DNA from: Gemmatimonadota bacterium
GTDB lineage: Bacteria > Gemmatimonadota > Gemmatimonadetes > Gemmatimonadales > GWC2-71-9
Direction of reading: 5' to 3'
Length of the DNA: 20,191 nucleotides
NCBI GenBank assembly: GCA_024640185.1
Contig: JAHEFN010000005.1
Coordinates: 1-20,191 of the forward strand
Shown piece after piece: positions 8,612 to 16,107 of the stretch. The notes under the pieces are model-generated. The model searched no databases. It was given only the letters and a program-made list of their open reading frames with translations, and had not been told where the DNA came from. Positions within the stretch are counted from its first letter, which is position 1, and each line of letters begins with the position of its first letter. The translations under genes were made by a program, and so were the position numbers.

Positions 8612-11600
8612 AACGTCGGCCCCAGGGAGATGGTCCAGAAGGCACCCTTGCCCGGGCGGTTGATCGGCTTGGCATAGTCGAAGCGCAGGATCAGGAAGCC
8701 GAGCAGGTTGGTGCGCAGTGACGCACCCCACGAGCGCAGCGGCACCCGGATCGCGGTCGGTGACTCATTCGGTTCGCGGTCCCGGAACTCGACACGGCTG
8801 TTGGCATCCCAGGCCACCCCGGCGTCGAAGAAGATGGCGCCCTCGATCGGGGGCACCAGGGCGGGGAGGCCCCAGAGCGGCGAGAGAATCGGGAAGCGGA
8901 CCTCGGCATTGAAGACCCCGATCGACGTGCCCACCAGTTGGTCGAGTTCGGCGCACCCGGTGTTGGAGCTCTGGGCGAAGGGTGAGGTGAGGCATTCGTT
9001 GTTGCGGAACGAGCCACTGGTGTAGCCGCGGATCAACTCTGGATAGCCGAGGAAGATCGAGAACCGGTCTGCATCCTGTCCCGTCCGCCCGAAGTAGAGC
9101 GCCCGAGTGGCCAGGGTGATCGGCCCGACGATCTTGTCATAGCGGCGATAATCGGCCGTGACCTGGGTGTAGTCCCAGCCGCCGATCGTCTGGGCGATCT
9201 CGAAGCGGGCCCGGCGCCCGAACCACGGACCGACGAAGCCGAAGAAGGTGTTGTCGTCGACGATGGCGGCCGAGGGCTGCAGGAAGTTGGCCGAGGCCAG
9301 CCCCACCTTGTCGAGCTCCGGATCGCGCGTGTACAGCCCGGAGAGTGGGTCGAAGTACTCGTTGAAGTTGAGGATGGCATCATCAACGTTGGTGGCGTTG
9401 AGGCTGAACTCGAGTCGCCGGAAGCGCGAGACCGGGTAGGCCGCCTGCAGGAAGGCGGAGCGCAACACGATGCGCCGCACCTGGGTGGTCAGGACGTTCT
9501 CGAATGACCCCGGGACCTGGAAGACTCCCGACCCCTGGTAGAAGAAGTAGGGCTCCTGCTGCACGCCGGCCGCCCAGTCGATGCGGTGGGAGAGATTGCT
9601 GTACGCCGCGAGCACCTGGGCTTCCTCGATGCGGCCGTTGATGTAGCCGGAGAAGATCAGCTGGCGGTCGCCGAGCATGTCGGAGAGGGTCACCGTGGTA
9701 CCGCCAAAGACGCCCCGGCCGAAGTTGTCCCGGGTGTAGCCGATCGAGGGCCGCGAGACGTAGTCCGGTGAGAAACCGACCTTGTAGCGACGCTCGGTGA
9801 AGGTCGAGGTGTCGGGCAGCGCGAGGGACGCCGAGTCGTTGAGGGTCTGGATGCTCACCGGCGGCGGCGGGCGCAGCGAGTCGGCGATCGGCGCCATCTC
9901 GTCGGCACGGCGGAACTGGCCCTGCGCATCGCGGTAGAGGGTCCGTGAGCCGGGCGTGGGTGCCACGGCCCCCGCCGCGCTGTCGATCGCCGGGGCGGGC
10001 GGACGGTCGGCCGCGAGGGCCGCGGGGTCGGGGCGGCGCCACGGCACCGTCTTCCGTCCGCGCGGATCGTCGAGGGTGTAGACGTCGTAGTGGCCCTTGC
10101 CGTAGTAGACGAACGCGATCCGATCGGCATCACTGGCCCACGAAATCGACGGGGAGAGCGGGGTGATGCCCTGGATCCCCGTGAACACGTCGGTGATCTG
10201 GTAGCTCTCGCGGTCGGCAAGCTCGAAGAGGTAGATGTTGCTCACACCGCTGCGGTCGGAGACGAAGGCGAGCGATTGCCCATCGGGGGCCCACTGCGGA
10301 TTGGTGTTCTTGCCGTCGTCCATCCCCGGCAGGACGGTGATCCGCGAGGAGGCGAGGTCGAGGGTCGCGATCCGCATGTTGCCGAAGCGCAGCAGGTCGA
10401 AGTCGGTGTCGGGGCCGCGGTCGGTGGTGAAGGCGATCGTGCGACCATCCGGCGACCAGACCGGATGGAGGTCGGCATACTTGTCGTTGGTGAGACGGAC
10501 GAGGTCGGTGCCGTCGGCATTGATGATGAAGAGGTCGGAGAGACCGCCATCGTAGCCGGTGAACACCAACCGGGTCCCGTCGGGACTCCACGACGGGGTG
10601 GTGATGCCACTGAGCTCCACGGGGATCCGGCGGATCTCCTTGTTGCGCGCCGGATCGATGATGACGATGTCATCGCGGGCGCCGCGCTTGGCGGCGAAGG
10701 CGAGGTACGTCCCGTCTCGCGACCAGCTCGCCGAGGAGTTGATGAACCGGAAGGTCTCGTAGTCGGAACTCCAGGTGCTCTTGTGGAGCTGACGGATGAC
10801 CCGGCCGGTGGGCACCTCGGCGAGGTACATGTCGACGAAGTAGAAGTCCTTCTCGGAGAAGTACGCGACCCGGGAGCCATCCGGCGAGAGGGCCGGGGCG
10901 AGGTGGAGCGTGCCGTCACTCTGTTCCTCGGTGAGGACCGGGGTGGCGATGTCCGCCGCCTGGGACTGGGTCACCAGCTGGGGCAGGTATTCCTTTTGGG
11001 TCGCATCCCGCCACTGGTCACCGAGCTGCAGGTAGTCGAGGCCGATCACCCGGCGGAAGGCGCCCTCCAGGGAGCCGTTCCGGGAGGCGGCGAGGATCGC
11101 CCCGATCGCCTCATCGCCCCAGCGGGCCCCGACGTAGCTGACCAAGGCCTGGCCGAAGCGATACGGGAAGATCGTCGGGTCGGTCTCGAGCTGATGGATG
11201 GTGGGGAGCTTGCCCTCGACCGCGGCGTCCCGGAGCCACATCGCGGTGTTGGGATCGACCGGGCCGACGGAGAGATACTCGGCCATCCCCTCGACGAACC
11301 AGAGCGGCGGGTTGACGGCGATGATCGTCTGCAGGCCCCCACCGGCACGGCCGCCGGCCCAGGTGTCGTACTGGAATTGGTGGACCATCTCGTGCTGCAG
11401 CACGTGGGCGACATCGGCGTACGAGCCGGTCATCGGCAGCACGTTGCGGTGCTTGAGGAAGTCGGTGAATCCGCCGGTACCCTCACCCACCTCACCGGGG
11501 GTGGTGTTGGTCTGCTGGAAGTCGGAATGCGAGGCGTAGAGGATGATCGGCTTCCGTTCGCGGAACTCGTGGCGCAGGATGCGGGTGAGTCGCGCGTAGG

Positions 11601-11796
11601 AGCGTTCGGCCATCCGGGCCACATCGTAGGCTGCCGCCCGTTCCTCGTCGTAGTAGTACACGTCGAAGTGTTCGGTCTCGAGCACCTTGAAGTCGAACTT
11701 GGTGTACTGGACCTTGTTCTGCCCGAAGTACTGCGCAGTCAGCGGCAGCGGGGCCAGCAGGGCCAAGGCGGCGAGCAGCGGTGTCACGCGGCGCAT
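8608..11796 (-). CDS. Gluzincin-like peptidase / TolB-like propeller / Omp85-type barrel protein
   Basis: A 1062-residue envelope protein in three parts. After a signal peptide (MRRVTPLLAALALLAPLPLTA) comes a peptidase MA-like domain: HEMVH (135-139), then WFVEGMAEYL with the likely third zinc ligand E169. From about 290 to 620 there are TolB/PD40-type repeats such as PSWSPDGTRLVF, PVWSPDGRTIAF and PQWAPDGQSLAF. The last 340 residues resemble an Omp85 barrel: IRGYTSG (922-928) matches the conserved VRGF/Y loop motif, FFDAGVAWD is typical, and the protein ends in SLGPTF with a C-terminal Phe. No POTRA domain is apparent. The ATG at 11794-11796 is chosen because a signal peptide follows and GAAAGG precedes it; an in-frame start at 11943 would run into rsfS. 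The substrate or cargo is unknown. Confidence 0.85.
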   Translation of the reverse strand: MRRVTPLLAALALLAPLPLTAQYFGQNKVQYTKFDFKVLETEHFDVYYYDEERAAAYDVARMAERSYARLTRILRHEFRERKPIILYASHSDFQQTNTTPGEVGEGTGGFTDFLKHRNVLPMTGSYADVAHVLQHEMVHQFQYDTWAGGRAGGGLQTIIAVNPPLWFVEGMAEYLSVGPVDPNTAMWLRDAAVEGKLPTIHQLETDPTIFPYRFGQALVSYVGARWGDEAIGAILAASRNGSLEGAFRRVIGLDYLQLGDQWRDATQKEYLPQLVTQSQAADIATPVLTEEQSDGTLHLAPALSPDGSRVAYFSEKDFYFVDMYLAEVPTGRVIRQLHKSTWSSDYETFRFINSSASWSRDGTYLAFAAKRGARDDIVIIDPARNKEIRRIPVELSGITTPSWSPDGTRLVFTGYDGGLSDLFIINADGTDLVRLTNDKYADLHPVWSPDGRTIAFTTDRGPDTDFDLLRFGNMRIATLDLASSRITVLPGMDDGKNTNPQWAPDGQSLAFVSDRSGVSNIYLFELADRESYQITDVFTGIQGITPLSPSISWASDADRIAFVYYGKGHYDVYTLDDPRGRKTVPWRRPDPAALAADRPPAPAIDSAAGAVAPTPGSRTLYRDAQGQFRRADEMAPIADSLRPPPPVSIQTLNDSASLALPDTSTFTERRYKVGFSPDYVSRPSIGYTRDNFGRGVFGGTTVTLSDMLGDRQLIFSGYINGRIEEAQVLAAYSNLSHRIDWAAGVQQEPYFFYQGSGVFQVPGSFENVLTTQVRRIVLRSAFLQAAYPVSRFRRLEFSLNATNVDDAILNFNEYFDPLSGLYTRDPELDKVGLASANFLQPSAAIVDDNTFFGFVGPWFGRRARFEIAQTIGGWDYTQVTADYRRYDKIVGPITLATRALYFGRTGQDADRFSIFLGYPELIRGYTSGSFRNNECLTSPFAQSSNTGCAELDQLVGTSIGVFNAEVRFPILSPLWGLPALVPPIEGAIFFDAGVAWDANSRVEFRDREPNESPTAIRVPLRSWGASLRTNLLGFLILRFDYAKPINRPGKGAFWTISLGPTF

Positions 11797-11825
11797 GAGT
11801 GGTGCCTTTCGATCCGATGAGTATC

Positions 11826-12188
11826 TCACGGTTCTGACAGCAGCGGCGGCGCATCCTGCCAGAGGCGTTCCAGTCGATAGAATGCCCGAGTCTCCGGGTG
11901 AAACAGGTGGACGATGACGTCCACGAAGTCGAGGAGCACCCATCGCCCGGTGGCGAGTCCCTCGACGTGATTGGCCCGGTGCCCGGCCTCCTGCAACCGC
12001 TCCACCACGAGGTCGGCGATCCCGCGCACATGGGCGTCGGAGGTTCCCGACGCGATCACGAAGTAATCGGCGGCGTCACTCAGCCCCCGAAGGTCCAGGA
12101 CCACGATCTTCTCTCCCTTGCGGTCCTCGATCGCCTCGACGACGAACGAGACCGGATCGGGAAGGTGCGACCGACGTGACTCACCCAT
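11826..12188 (-). CDS. rsfS: Ribosomal silencing factor RsfS
   Basis: RsfS (Iojap/DUF143 family) binds ribosomal protein L14 on the 50S subunit and blocks subunit joining when nutrients are scarce. The 120-residue product matches the family: KIVVLDLRGLSDAADYFVIASGTS (about 27-50, in part), HVRGIADLV, VEGLATGRWVLLDFVDVIVHLF and the terminal FYRLERLW segment. The ATG at 12186-12188 is preceded by GGAG with a 7-base spacer and overlaps the stop of the upstream fusion gene by 8 bp. An in-frame start at 12251 would add 21 residues without family similarity. In many bacteria rsfS sits near nadD and obg; here it follows a DhaL/DegV gene instead. Confidence 0.95.
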   Translation of the reverse strand: MGESRRSHLPDPVSFVVEAIEDRKGEKIVVLDLRGLSDAADYFVIASGTSDAHVRGIADLVVERLQEAGHRANHVEGLATGRWVLLDFVDVIVHLFHPETRAFYRLERLWQDAPPLLSEP

Positions 12189-14016
12189 CGGCCAACTCCG
12201 GGGTGCCATCTTCCACCTGGTAGAACACCGCCCACGCCCCGATCCCGACATGGGTACCGACCACCCCCGTGGCAGGGCCGATGGTCACATCCTCCCGCGG
12301 GTCGAACGCCTCGCGGAGCAGGTCGGCCACCGCGGCGGCTCGCTCCGGTGCCTCGGCGTGGACCACCCCGAGGCGAAGCTGCCGAGGGCGGGGGGTGAGA
12401 CGCTCCCGGAGGATCTCCACGACCCGACCGGGGACGGCATCGCTGCCCCAGACCCGCTCCAGCGGCTCGAGCCTGCCGTCCGCCGTGACATCGAGAATCG
12501 GTCGAATCGCCAACAGCCCGCCGATCAGGGCCTTGCCGCGTGAGACCCGTCCCGACCGCCGCAGGTTCTCGTAGGTGTCCACCGTGAGGAGGGCACCCGA
12601 TTGTGCCCGGACGCGGGCCAGTTCGGTGACGATCTGTGCGGCCCCCCAGCCGTCTGCCGCGAGTTCACTCGCCCGGAGGGCCAACATGCCGATACCCAAC
12701 GACGCCGTCCGTGAGTCGAACAGGGAGACGCCCGGGATCCCGCCGAGTTGCACGGCCGCCTGCGCGGCGCCGAAGGTGCCCGACAGCGCGGAGGAGAGCA
12801 GGATGCCCACCACCTCCTCGCCCTCCTCGCGTGCCGCCCGAAAGGCCCGGACGAATTCCGCCGGGGTGGGCTGCGAGGTGGTGGGCAGCACCGTGGCCGT
12901 CCGCAACCGCTGGTAGAAGGCCGACGGCTTCAGGTCCACCCGGTCACGGAAGGTCTCGTCCCCGAAGATCACCTGGTGGGGCACCGCAATGATGCCCAGC
13001 CGATCGAGGGTGGCATCGGCGAGGTCATTGCTGGAATCCACCACCAACGCCACGGAGCGGCGAGTGGGGTGGCGCAGCCGCCGGTGCTGCGCCCGCATGT
13101 CATCCGCCTTGCGCGAGGTGACCGTCCCCCAGCGCTCGGCGTGTTCGAAGACCGCATCGGGGGTGTCGGTATGCACGTGGATCTTGAGCACATCGTCGAT
13201 CCGTGCCACGACGACCGAGCCACCGAAGTCGTGCATCGCCGAGCGGACGTCGTTGCCGGCCGGCAGTGCCGCCCCACGTACCAGGACCTCGGTGCAATAG
13301 CGGAAGTCACGATCGCTGGCGACATCGACCCAGGCGGCCGGCGAGACGAGCTCGTCGGCGCTGACGTCGGTTGGCTCGATCGGGTCACCGTCGATGGCCC
13401 GGACGATGCCCTCGATCATCCGCACGAACGCCTTCCCGCCGGCATCGACGACGCCGGCCTGCTTGAGGACCGCCATCAGGTCGGGGGTGGTGGCGAGGAC
13501 GCGTTGCGCCTCGCTCAGGAGGCGACGGAGGAAGCGGGTGATGTCCGCGGAGTCGCCGGCCGCCTGTTCGGCGCCGTGGGCCGCCTCCCGGGCGACCGTG
13601 AGGATGGTGCCCTCCTGCGGATCGTCGAGTGACTGGGCCAGACTCTCCGCCCCACGGCGGACCGCCGCGGCCAGTTGCGCGGTGCCGGCCGTGGCCGTGG
13701 TGGCGAAGGTGTTGCTCACGCCGAGCAGGAACTGGGCGAGCATGATCCCGGAATTGCCCCGCGCCCCGAGGACCGCAGCGTGGGCCGCCGTCCGCGAGGT
13801 CTCGGCCAGGGAGGCGTCGCCCAGGGCCCGCAGGGCCTCGGCCACCGCGCGGAGCGTCAGGGAGAAATTGGTGCCGGTGTCGCCGTCGGGGACCGGAAAG
13901 ACATTGATGCGGTTGAGGTCGTCACGACCCGCGGCGACCCAGTCGCTCGCCGCGAGCAAGCCACGCGCGAATCGGGGCCCGTCGAGGTAGCCGATCCCAA
14001 CGACGGCAGGCCGCAC
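12181..14016 (-). CDS. DhaL/FakA-DegV fusion, probable fatty acid kinase
   Basis: The 611-residue protein joins two partners that are usually separate. Residues 1-205 are a DAK2/DhaL nucleotide-binding domain: NVFPVPDGDTGTN (38-50) with metal-binding Asp residues, GARGNSG (84-90) and VDAGGKAF. Residues 238-312 match the FakA middle domain (RYCTEVLVRG, IHVHTDTP). Residues 320-605 are a DegV/FakB domain: VVDSSNDL, TTSQPTP (379-385), LSSALSGTF, RVSRGKALIGGLLAIRPIL and HVGIGAWAVFYQ. In Firmicutes FakB binds a fatty acid and FakA phosphorylates it to acyl-phosphate for phospholipid synthesis. Here DegV occupies the place of FakA's C-terminal FakB-binding part. The start is a GTG directly abutting the rplI stop. 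Domain calls are strong; the activity is inferred. Confidence 0.88.
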   Translation of the reverse strand: MRPAVVGIGYLDGPRFARGLLAASDWVAAGRDDLNRINVFPVPDGDTGTNFSLTLRAVAEALRALGDASLAETSRTAAHAAVLGARGNSGIMLAQFLLGVSNTFATTATAGTAQLAAAVRRGAESLAQSLDDPQEGTILTVAREAAHGAEQAAGDSADITRFLRRLLSEAQRVLATTPDLMAVLKQAGVVDAGGKAFVRMIEGIVRAIDGDPIEPTDVSADELVSPAAWVDVASDRDFRYCTEVLVRGAALPAGNDVRSAMHDFGGSVVVARIDDVLKIHVHTDTPDAVFEHAERWGTVTSRKADDMRAQHRRLRHPTRRSVALVVDSSNDLADATLDRLGIIAVPHQVIFGDETFRDRVDLKPSAFYQRLRTATVLPTTSQPTPAEFVRAFRAAREEGEEVVGILLSSALSGTFGAAQAAVQLGGIPGVSLFDSRTASLGIGMLALRASELAADGWGAAQIVTELARVRAQSGALLTVDTYENLRRSGRVSRGKALIGGLLAIRPILDVTADGRLEPLERVWGSDAVPGRVVEILRERLTPRPRQLRLGVVHAEAPERAAAVADLLREAFDPREDVTIGPATGVVGTHVGIGAWAVFYQVEDGTPELADG

Positions 14017-14466
14017 TCAGTCCTCGGCGGCCACGGTGACCTTGACCTCGGCATGCACATCGTGGGTCAGCTTGATCGAGACGGTGTGGAAGCCGAGCTC
14101 CTTGAGCTGGTGCTCAAGTTCGATCTTGCGCTTGTCGATCGCGAAGCCTTTGGCCTCCAGCTGGGCCGCGATGTCACCGGAGGTGATCGAGCCGAAGAGC
14201 TTGCCATCCTCGCCGGCCTTGGCGGTGAAGCTGAGGTTCAGCTCGGCGAGCTTGGCCTTGAGGGCCTCGGCCTCGGCGCGATCCGCCATCTCACGGGCCA
14301 TGCGGGCCTTCGCCTCGCCGGCGATCCGCTTCTTGTTGCCCTCGGTGGCCTCGAAGGCGAGACCCTGCGGCAACAGGAAGTTGCGGGCGTATCCCGGCTT
14401 GACACGGACCAGGTCGCCGGGCTTGCCGAGCGAGGGCACGGCCTCGCGGAGAATCAATTCAATCAT
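14017..14466 (-). CDS. rplI: 50S ribosomal protein L9
   Basis: L9 is a large-subunit protein bound near the L1 stalk. The 149-residue product has the usual two-domain form: an N-terminal domain starting MIELILREAVPSLGKPGDLV with the conserved VKPGYARNFLLPQGLA (22-37), a charged connecting helix, and a C-terminal domain with KLFGSITSGDIAAQL and an IELEHQLKELGFHTVSIKLH-like end (HDVHAEVKVTV). An ideal AAGGAG seven bases upstream fixes the ATG at 14464-14466. The start overlaps the stop of the DUF2232 gene as ATGA. The frame is open further upstream, but that stretch is the other gene read out of frame. Confidence 0.97.
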   Translation of the reverse strand: MIELILREAVPSLGKPGDLVRVKPGYARNFLLPQGLAFEATEGNKKRIAGEAKARMAREMADRAEAEALKAKLAELNLSFTAKAGEDGKLFGSITSGDIAAQLEAKGFAIDKRKIELEHQLKELGFHTVSIKLTHDVHAEVKVTVAAED

Positions 14467-15416
14467 GGTGAAGCTCCTTCGGGCGGCACCATGCGGCGCC
14501 GCAGGTCGAGCCAGGTGTCGGCGATGCCCGTCAGGGCACAGACCATCCCGGCCAATGGTAACAACAGAACGGCGATCACCGACAACAGCAGCGCCAACAT
14601 GCCCGGCGCGGGGATCAGGGCGGTCTGGATCACCGCCAGCCCCCGTCCCGCGTAGAGGGCCAGCCCCACCAGCAGGAGGTTCCGGGCCAGCGCCCCCCCC
14701 GCGCCATCGAGTCCCAGCGCCACGAGCGCCCCGGTCACGATCACCAACCAGATCAGGTGATCCGAGAATCGGAAGGTCCGCCACGGGGCGGGTGGCCGGC
14801 CGATGGGATGTTCAGCCACCCGGTGGTACCAGTGCCACGCCAACCAGCCACCGGCCATCGCCGCCAGGGCGAGGAGGGCCGGGAAGAGGTCGGCCGAGGC
14901 CCGCATCGCCATCGCCAGCTCACCCGCCAAGCGAGCGGTTTCCCCAGCAGCGATCGGGATCCCCTCGGGCGGGACCTCGGGCAACGCCGGCAGTTGGGAC
15001 CGCCAGATCGCCCAACTGTATTCCGCCACCGCATCGGTGAGCTCGCGCCAACCGATGCCCAGCACCCGGAACCACGCGAAGGTGGCCGTGCCCGCCAACA
15101 GGGTCGCCAGCGCCGTCCGGTGGAACAGCGATCGGACCCCGAGCAGGGACATCATCACGAACGCCCCGGTGAAGAACATGCCGGCGCCCCGCACGGTTCG
15201 ATCGGTGAGGGTGGCCGGCAGCCGCAGCATGACGAACGCCGCGGCGAGGGCGATCCCGATCCAGACCCACTCCCGCGGTCGCGATGGATGCGACAGCAAC
15301 AGCAGCAACGCCAGCGGACCCAGAAAGAAGCTCTTCGGGGCCAGCAGCAGGTATCCCAGGACCAGCATCGGGATACCCCATGACCGCCGGTGGCGCAGAT
15401 GTCCGGCCACCGGCAC
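14463..15416 (-). CDS. DUF2232 (YybS-like) integral membrane protein
   Basis: This 317-residue, very hydrophobic protein has about eight transmembrane segments, among them MLVLGYLLLAPKSFFLG, WIGIALAAAFVML, LFPALLALAAMAGGWLAW, HLIWLVIVTGALVALG and LALLLSVIAVLLLPLAG. The end, GIADTWLDLRRRM, fits the DUF2232 C-terminus. Its place between rpsR and rplI also matches: the B. subtilis relative yybS lies beside gdpP and rplI. The function of the family is unknown. The assumed start is the GTG at 15414-15416, 11 bp after the rpsR stop; an ATG 16 codons further on is an alternative just before the first membrane segment. No gdpP-like gene is present here. Confidence 0.75.
   Translation of the reverse strand: MPVAGHLRHRRSWGIPMLVLGYLLLAPKSFFLGPLALLLLLSHPSRPREWVWIGIALAAAFVMLRLPATLTDRTVRGAGMFFTGAFVMMSLLGVRSLFHRTALATLLAGTATFAWFRVLGIGWRELTDAVAEYSWAIWRSQLPALPEVPPEGIPIAAGETARLAGELAMAMRASADLFPALLALAAMAGGWLAWHWYHRVAEHPIGRPPAPWRTFRFSDHLIWLVIVTGALVALGLDGAGGALARNLLLVGLALYAGRGLAVIQTALIPAPGMLALLLSVIAVLLLPLAGMVCALTGIADTWLDLRRRMVPPEGASP
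14474..14479 (-). promoter_or_regulatory. Ribosome binding site of rplI
   Basis: AAGGAG on the - strand, seven bases before the rplI ATG and lying inside the 3' end of the upstream DUF2232 gene. It is the strongest Shine-Dalgarno sequence I saw in the window. It decides the rplI start against the longer open frame. Confidence 0.85.
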
Positions 15417-15427
15417 GGACGGCGTGG

Positions 15428-15649
15428 TCAGCCCCCGAATCCCTTGATGTAGGGAATCAGGGCGATTTCACGGGCCCGCTTGATGGCCCGCGTGAGTTGA
15501 CGCTGGTGCCGTCCACAGGTTCCCGAGAGACGCGACGGCAGGATCTTGCCGCGTTCGGTGAGGAACCGCGTGAGGAGGCGCTCATCCTTGAAGTCCACGA
15601 TGCGCACACCGCTCTCGCAAATCGCGCAGGTCTTGTTTGGGCGGGGCAT
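15428..15649 (-). CDS. rpsR: 30S ribosomal protein S18
   Basis: S18 binds S6 on the platform of the small subunit. The 73-residue length and sequence are typical: VDFKDERLLTRFLTERGKILP, then LSGTCGRHQRQLTRAIKRAR and a C-terminal ALIPYIKGF, read in three parts. C8-x2-C11 together with C45-x2-H48 could form a zinc site, as in zinc-binding (C+) variants of S18; that is an inference from spacing. The ATG shares one base with the rpsF stop (TGATG), so the two genes are probably translationally coupled. A GTG-started membrane protein gene follows after 11 bp. Confidence 0.97.
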   Translation of the reverse strand: MPRPNKTCAICESGVRIVDFKDERLLTRFLTERGKILPSRLSGTCGRHQRQLTRAIKRAREIALIPYIKGFGG

Positions 15650-15987
15650 CAGTCGTTGTCCTCCCCGTCCTTCGCGGACGGCGGAACCGACATGGCGGCA
15701 CCGTCGTCGAGGACGACCAGGTGGCGCAACAGCTGTTCGTCGAGCTTGAGCGCGCGCTCGTACTCGGGGAGCTTGTCGGACTCGGTGTTGAACTTGGCGA
15801 CCACGTAGTAGCCGGTCTCCTTGCCCAGGATCGGATAGGCCAGGGTACGCTTGCCCCAGTGGTCGCAGGTGATGGCCTCATCGCCATCCTGGGGGACCAG
15901 GGCGTGGAACTTCTCGAGCTTTTCGGTGATGGCGGGTTCTTCGAGCGTGCTGTCGAAGATGTAGACCGCCTCGTACGTGCGGGACAT
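15649..15987 (-). CDS. rpsF: 30S ribosomal protein S6
   Basis: S6 is the partner of S18 in the small subunit. The 112-residue protein begins MSRTYEAVYIFDSTLEEP and contains DHWGKRTLAYPI (about 43-54) and a GYYVVAKFNTES segment typical of S6; the tail is short and acidic (AKDGEDND). The ATG at 15985-15987 is chosen because AAGGAAGG (15993-16000) sits 5 bases upstream; a GTG two codons earlier would fall on top of that site. It is the first gene of the ribosomal cluster and follows a 120-bp noncoding leader, so it probably has its own promoter or an RNA control element. Confidence 0.96.
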   Translation of the reverse strand: MSRTYEAVYIFDSTLEEPAITEKLEKFHALVPQDGDEAITCDHWGKRTLAYPILGKETGYYVVAKFNTESDKLPEYERALKLDEQLLRHLVVLDDGAAMSVPPSAKDGEDND

Positions 15988-16017
15988 CGGCACCTTCCTT
16001 CGGTCTGGGGAATGCGC

Positions 16018-16040
16018 CCCGGAGCTGGTGCGGCTCCGAG
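16018..16040 (-). promoter_or_regulatory. Leader hairpin, possible S6:S18 autoregulatory element
   Basis: On the - strand an 8-bp stem (CUCGGAGC with GCUCCGGG, one G-U pair) closes a 7-base loop CGCACCA. It ends about 30 nt before the rpsF start codon. Many bacteria carry an rpsF leader motif bound by the S6:S18 complex, with a conserved CCG. Here CCG occurs at the stem-loop border rather than in a clear bulge. The stem is visible; the regulatory role is inferred from its position. Confidence 0.35.
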
Positions 16041-16059
16041 GAGGACGAATTGTGAACAG

Positions 16060-16076
16060 CCCCCAAAAATAGGGGG
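16060..16076 (-). other. Small C5/G5 hairpin after hisD
   Basis: CCCCC (16060-16064) and GGGGG (16072-16076) can pair around a 7-base A/T loop. On the - strand it lies about 30 nt after the hisD stop, a position suited to attenuation or mRNA end protection. No T-run follows, so it is not a standard intrinsic terminator. Confidence 0.3.
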
Positions 16077-16107
16077 ATGTCGCGCCGTGGGGTAGTCCCG
16101 GGGCGGC

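Larger units (their letters stand above)
15988..16107 (-). promoter_or_regulatory. rpsF leader / intergenic region
   Basis: At 120 bp this is the largest noncoding gap on the - strand, separating hisD from rpsF. It is locally AT-richer (about 16046-16072) than the flanks and includes a TATTTT -10-like string on the - strand, but I see no convincing -35 partner. It contains two hairpins, annotated separately, and the rpsF ribosome binding site. A promoter here would uncouple the ribosomal cluster from the histidine genes. Confidence 0.5.

Noticed and set aside
10090..11820. 576-codon + strand open frame opposite the barrel/propeller gene
   Set aside because: Antisense shadow in GC-rich DNA; the - strand frame has signal peptide, HExxH, WSPDG repeats and barrel motifs.
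11797..11943. Longer N-terminus for the barrel/peptidase protein
   Set aside because: It would overlap rsfS by 118 bp and bury a clear signal peptide; GAAAGG precedes the internal ATG.
12189..12251. Longer N-terminus for RsfS
   Set aside because: The extra 21 residues have no similarity to RsfS, and GGAG with a 7-base spacer supports the internal ATG.
14467..14784. Longer N-terminus for L9
   Set aside because: The added part is DUF2232 coding sequence read in another frame; AAGGAG and the family N-terminus fix the start.
16060..16076. Intrinsic terminator after hisD
   Set aside because: There is a G/C-only 5-bp stem, but no T-run follows on the - strand.
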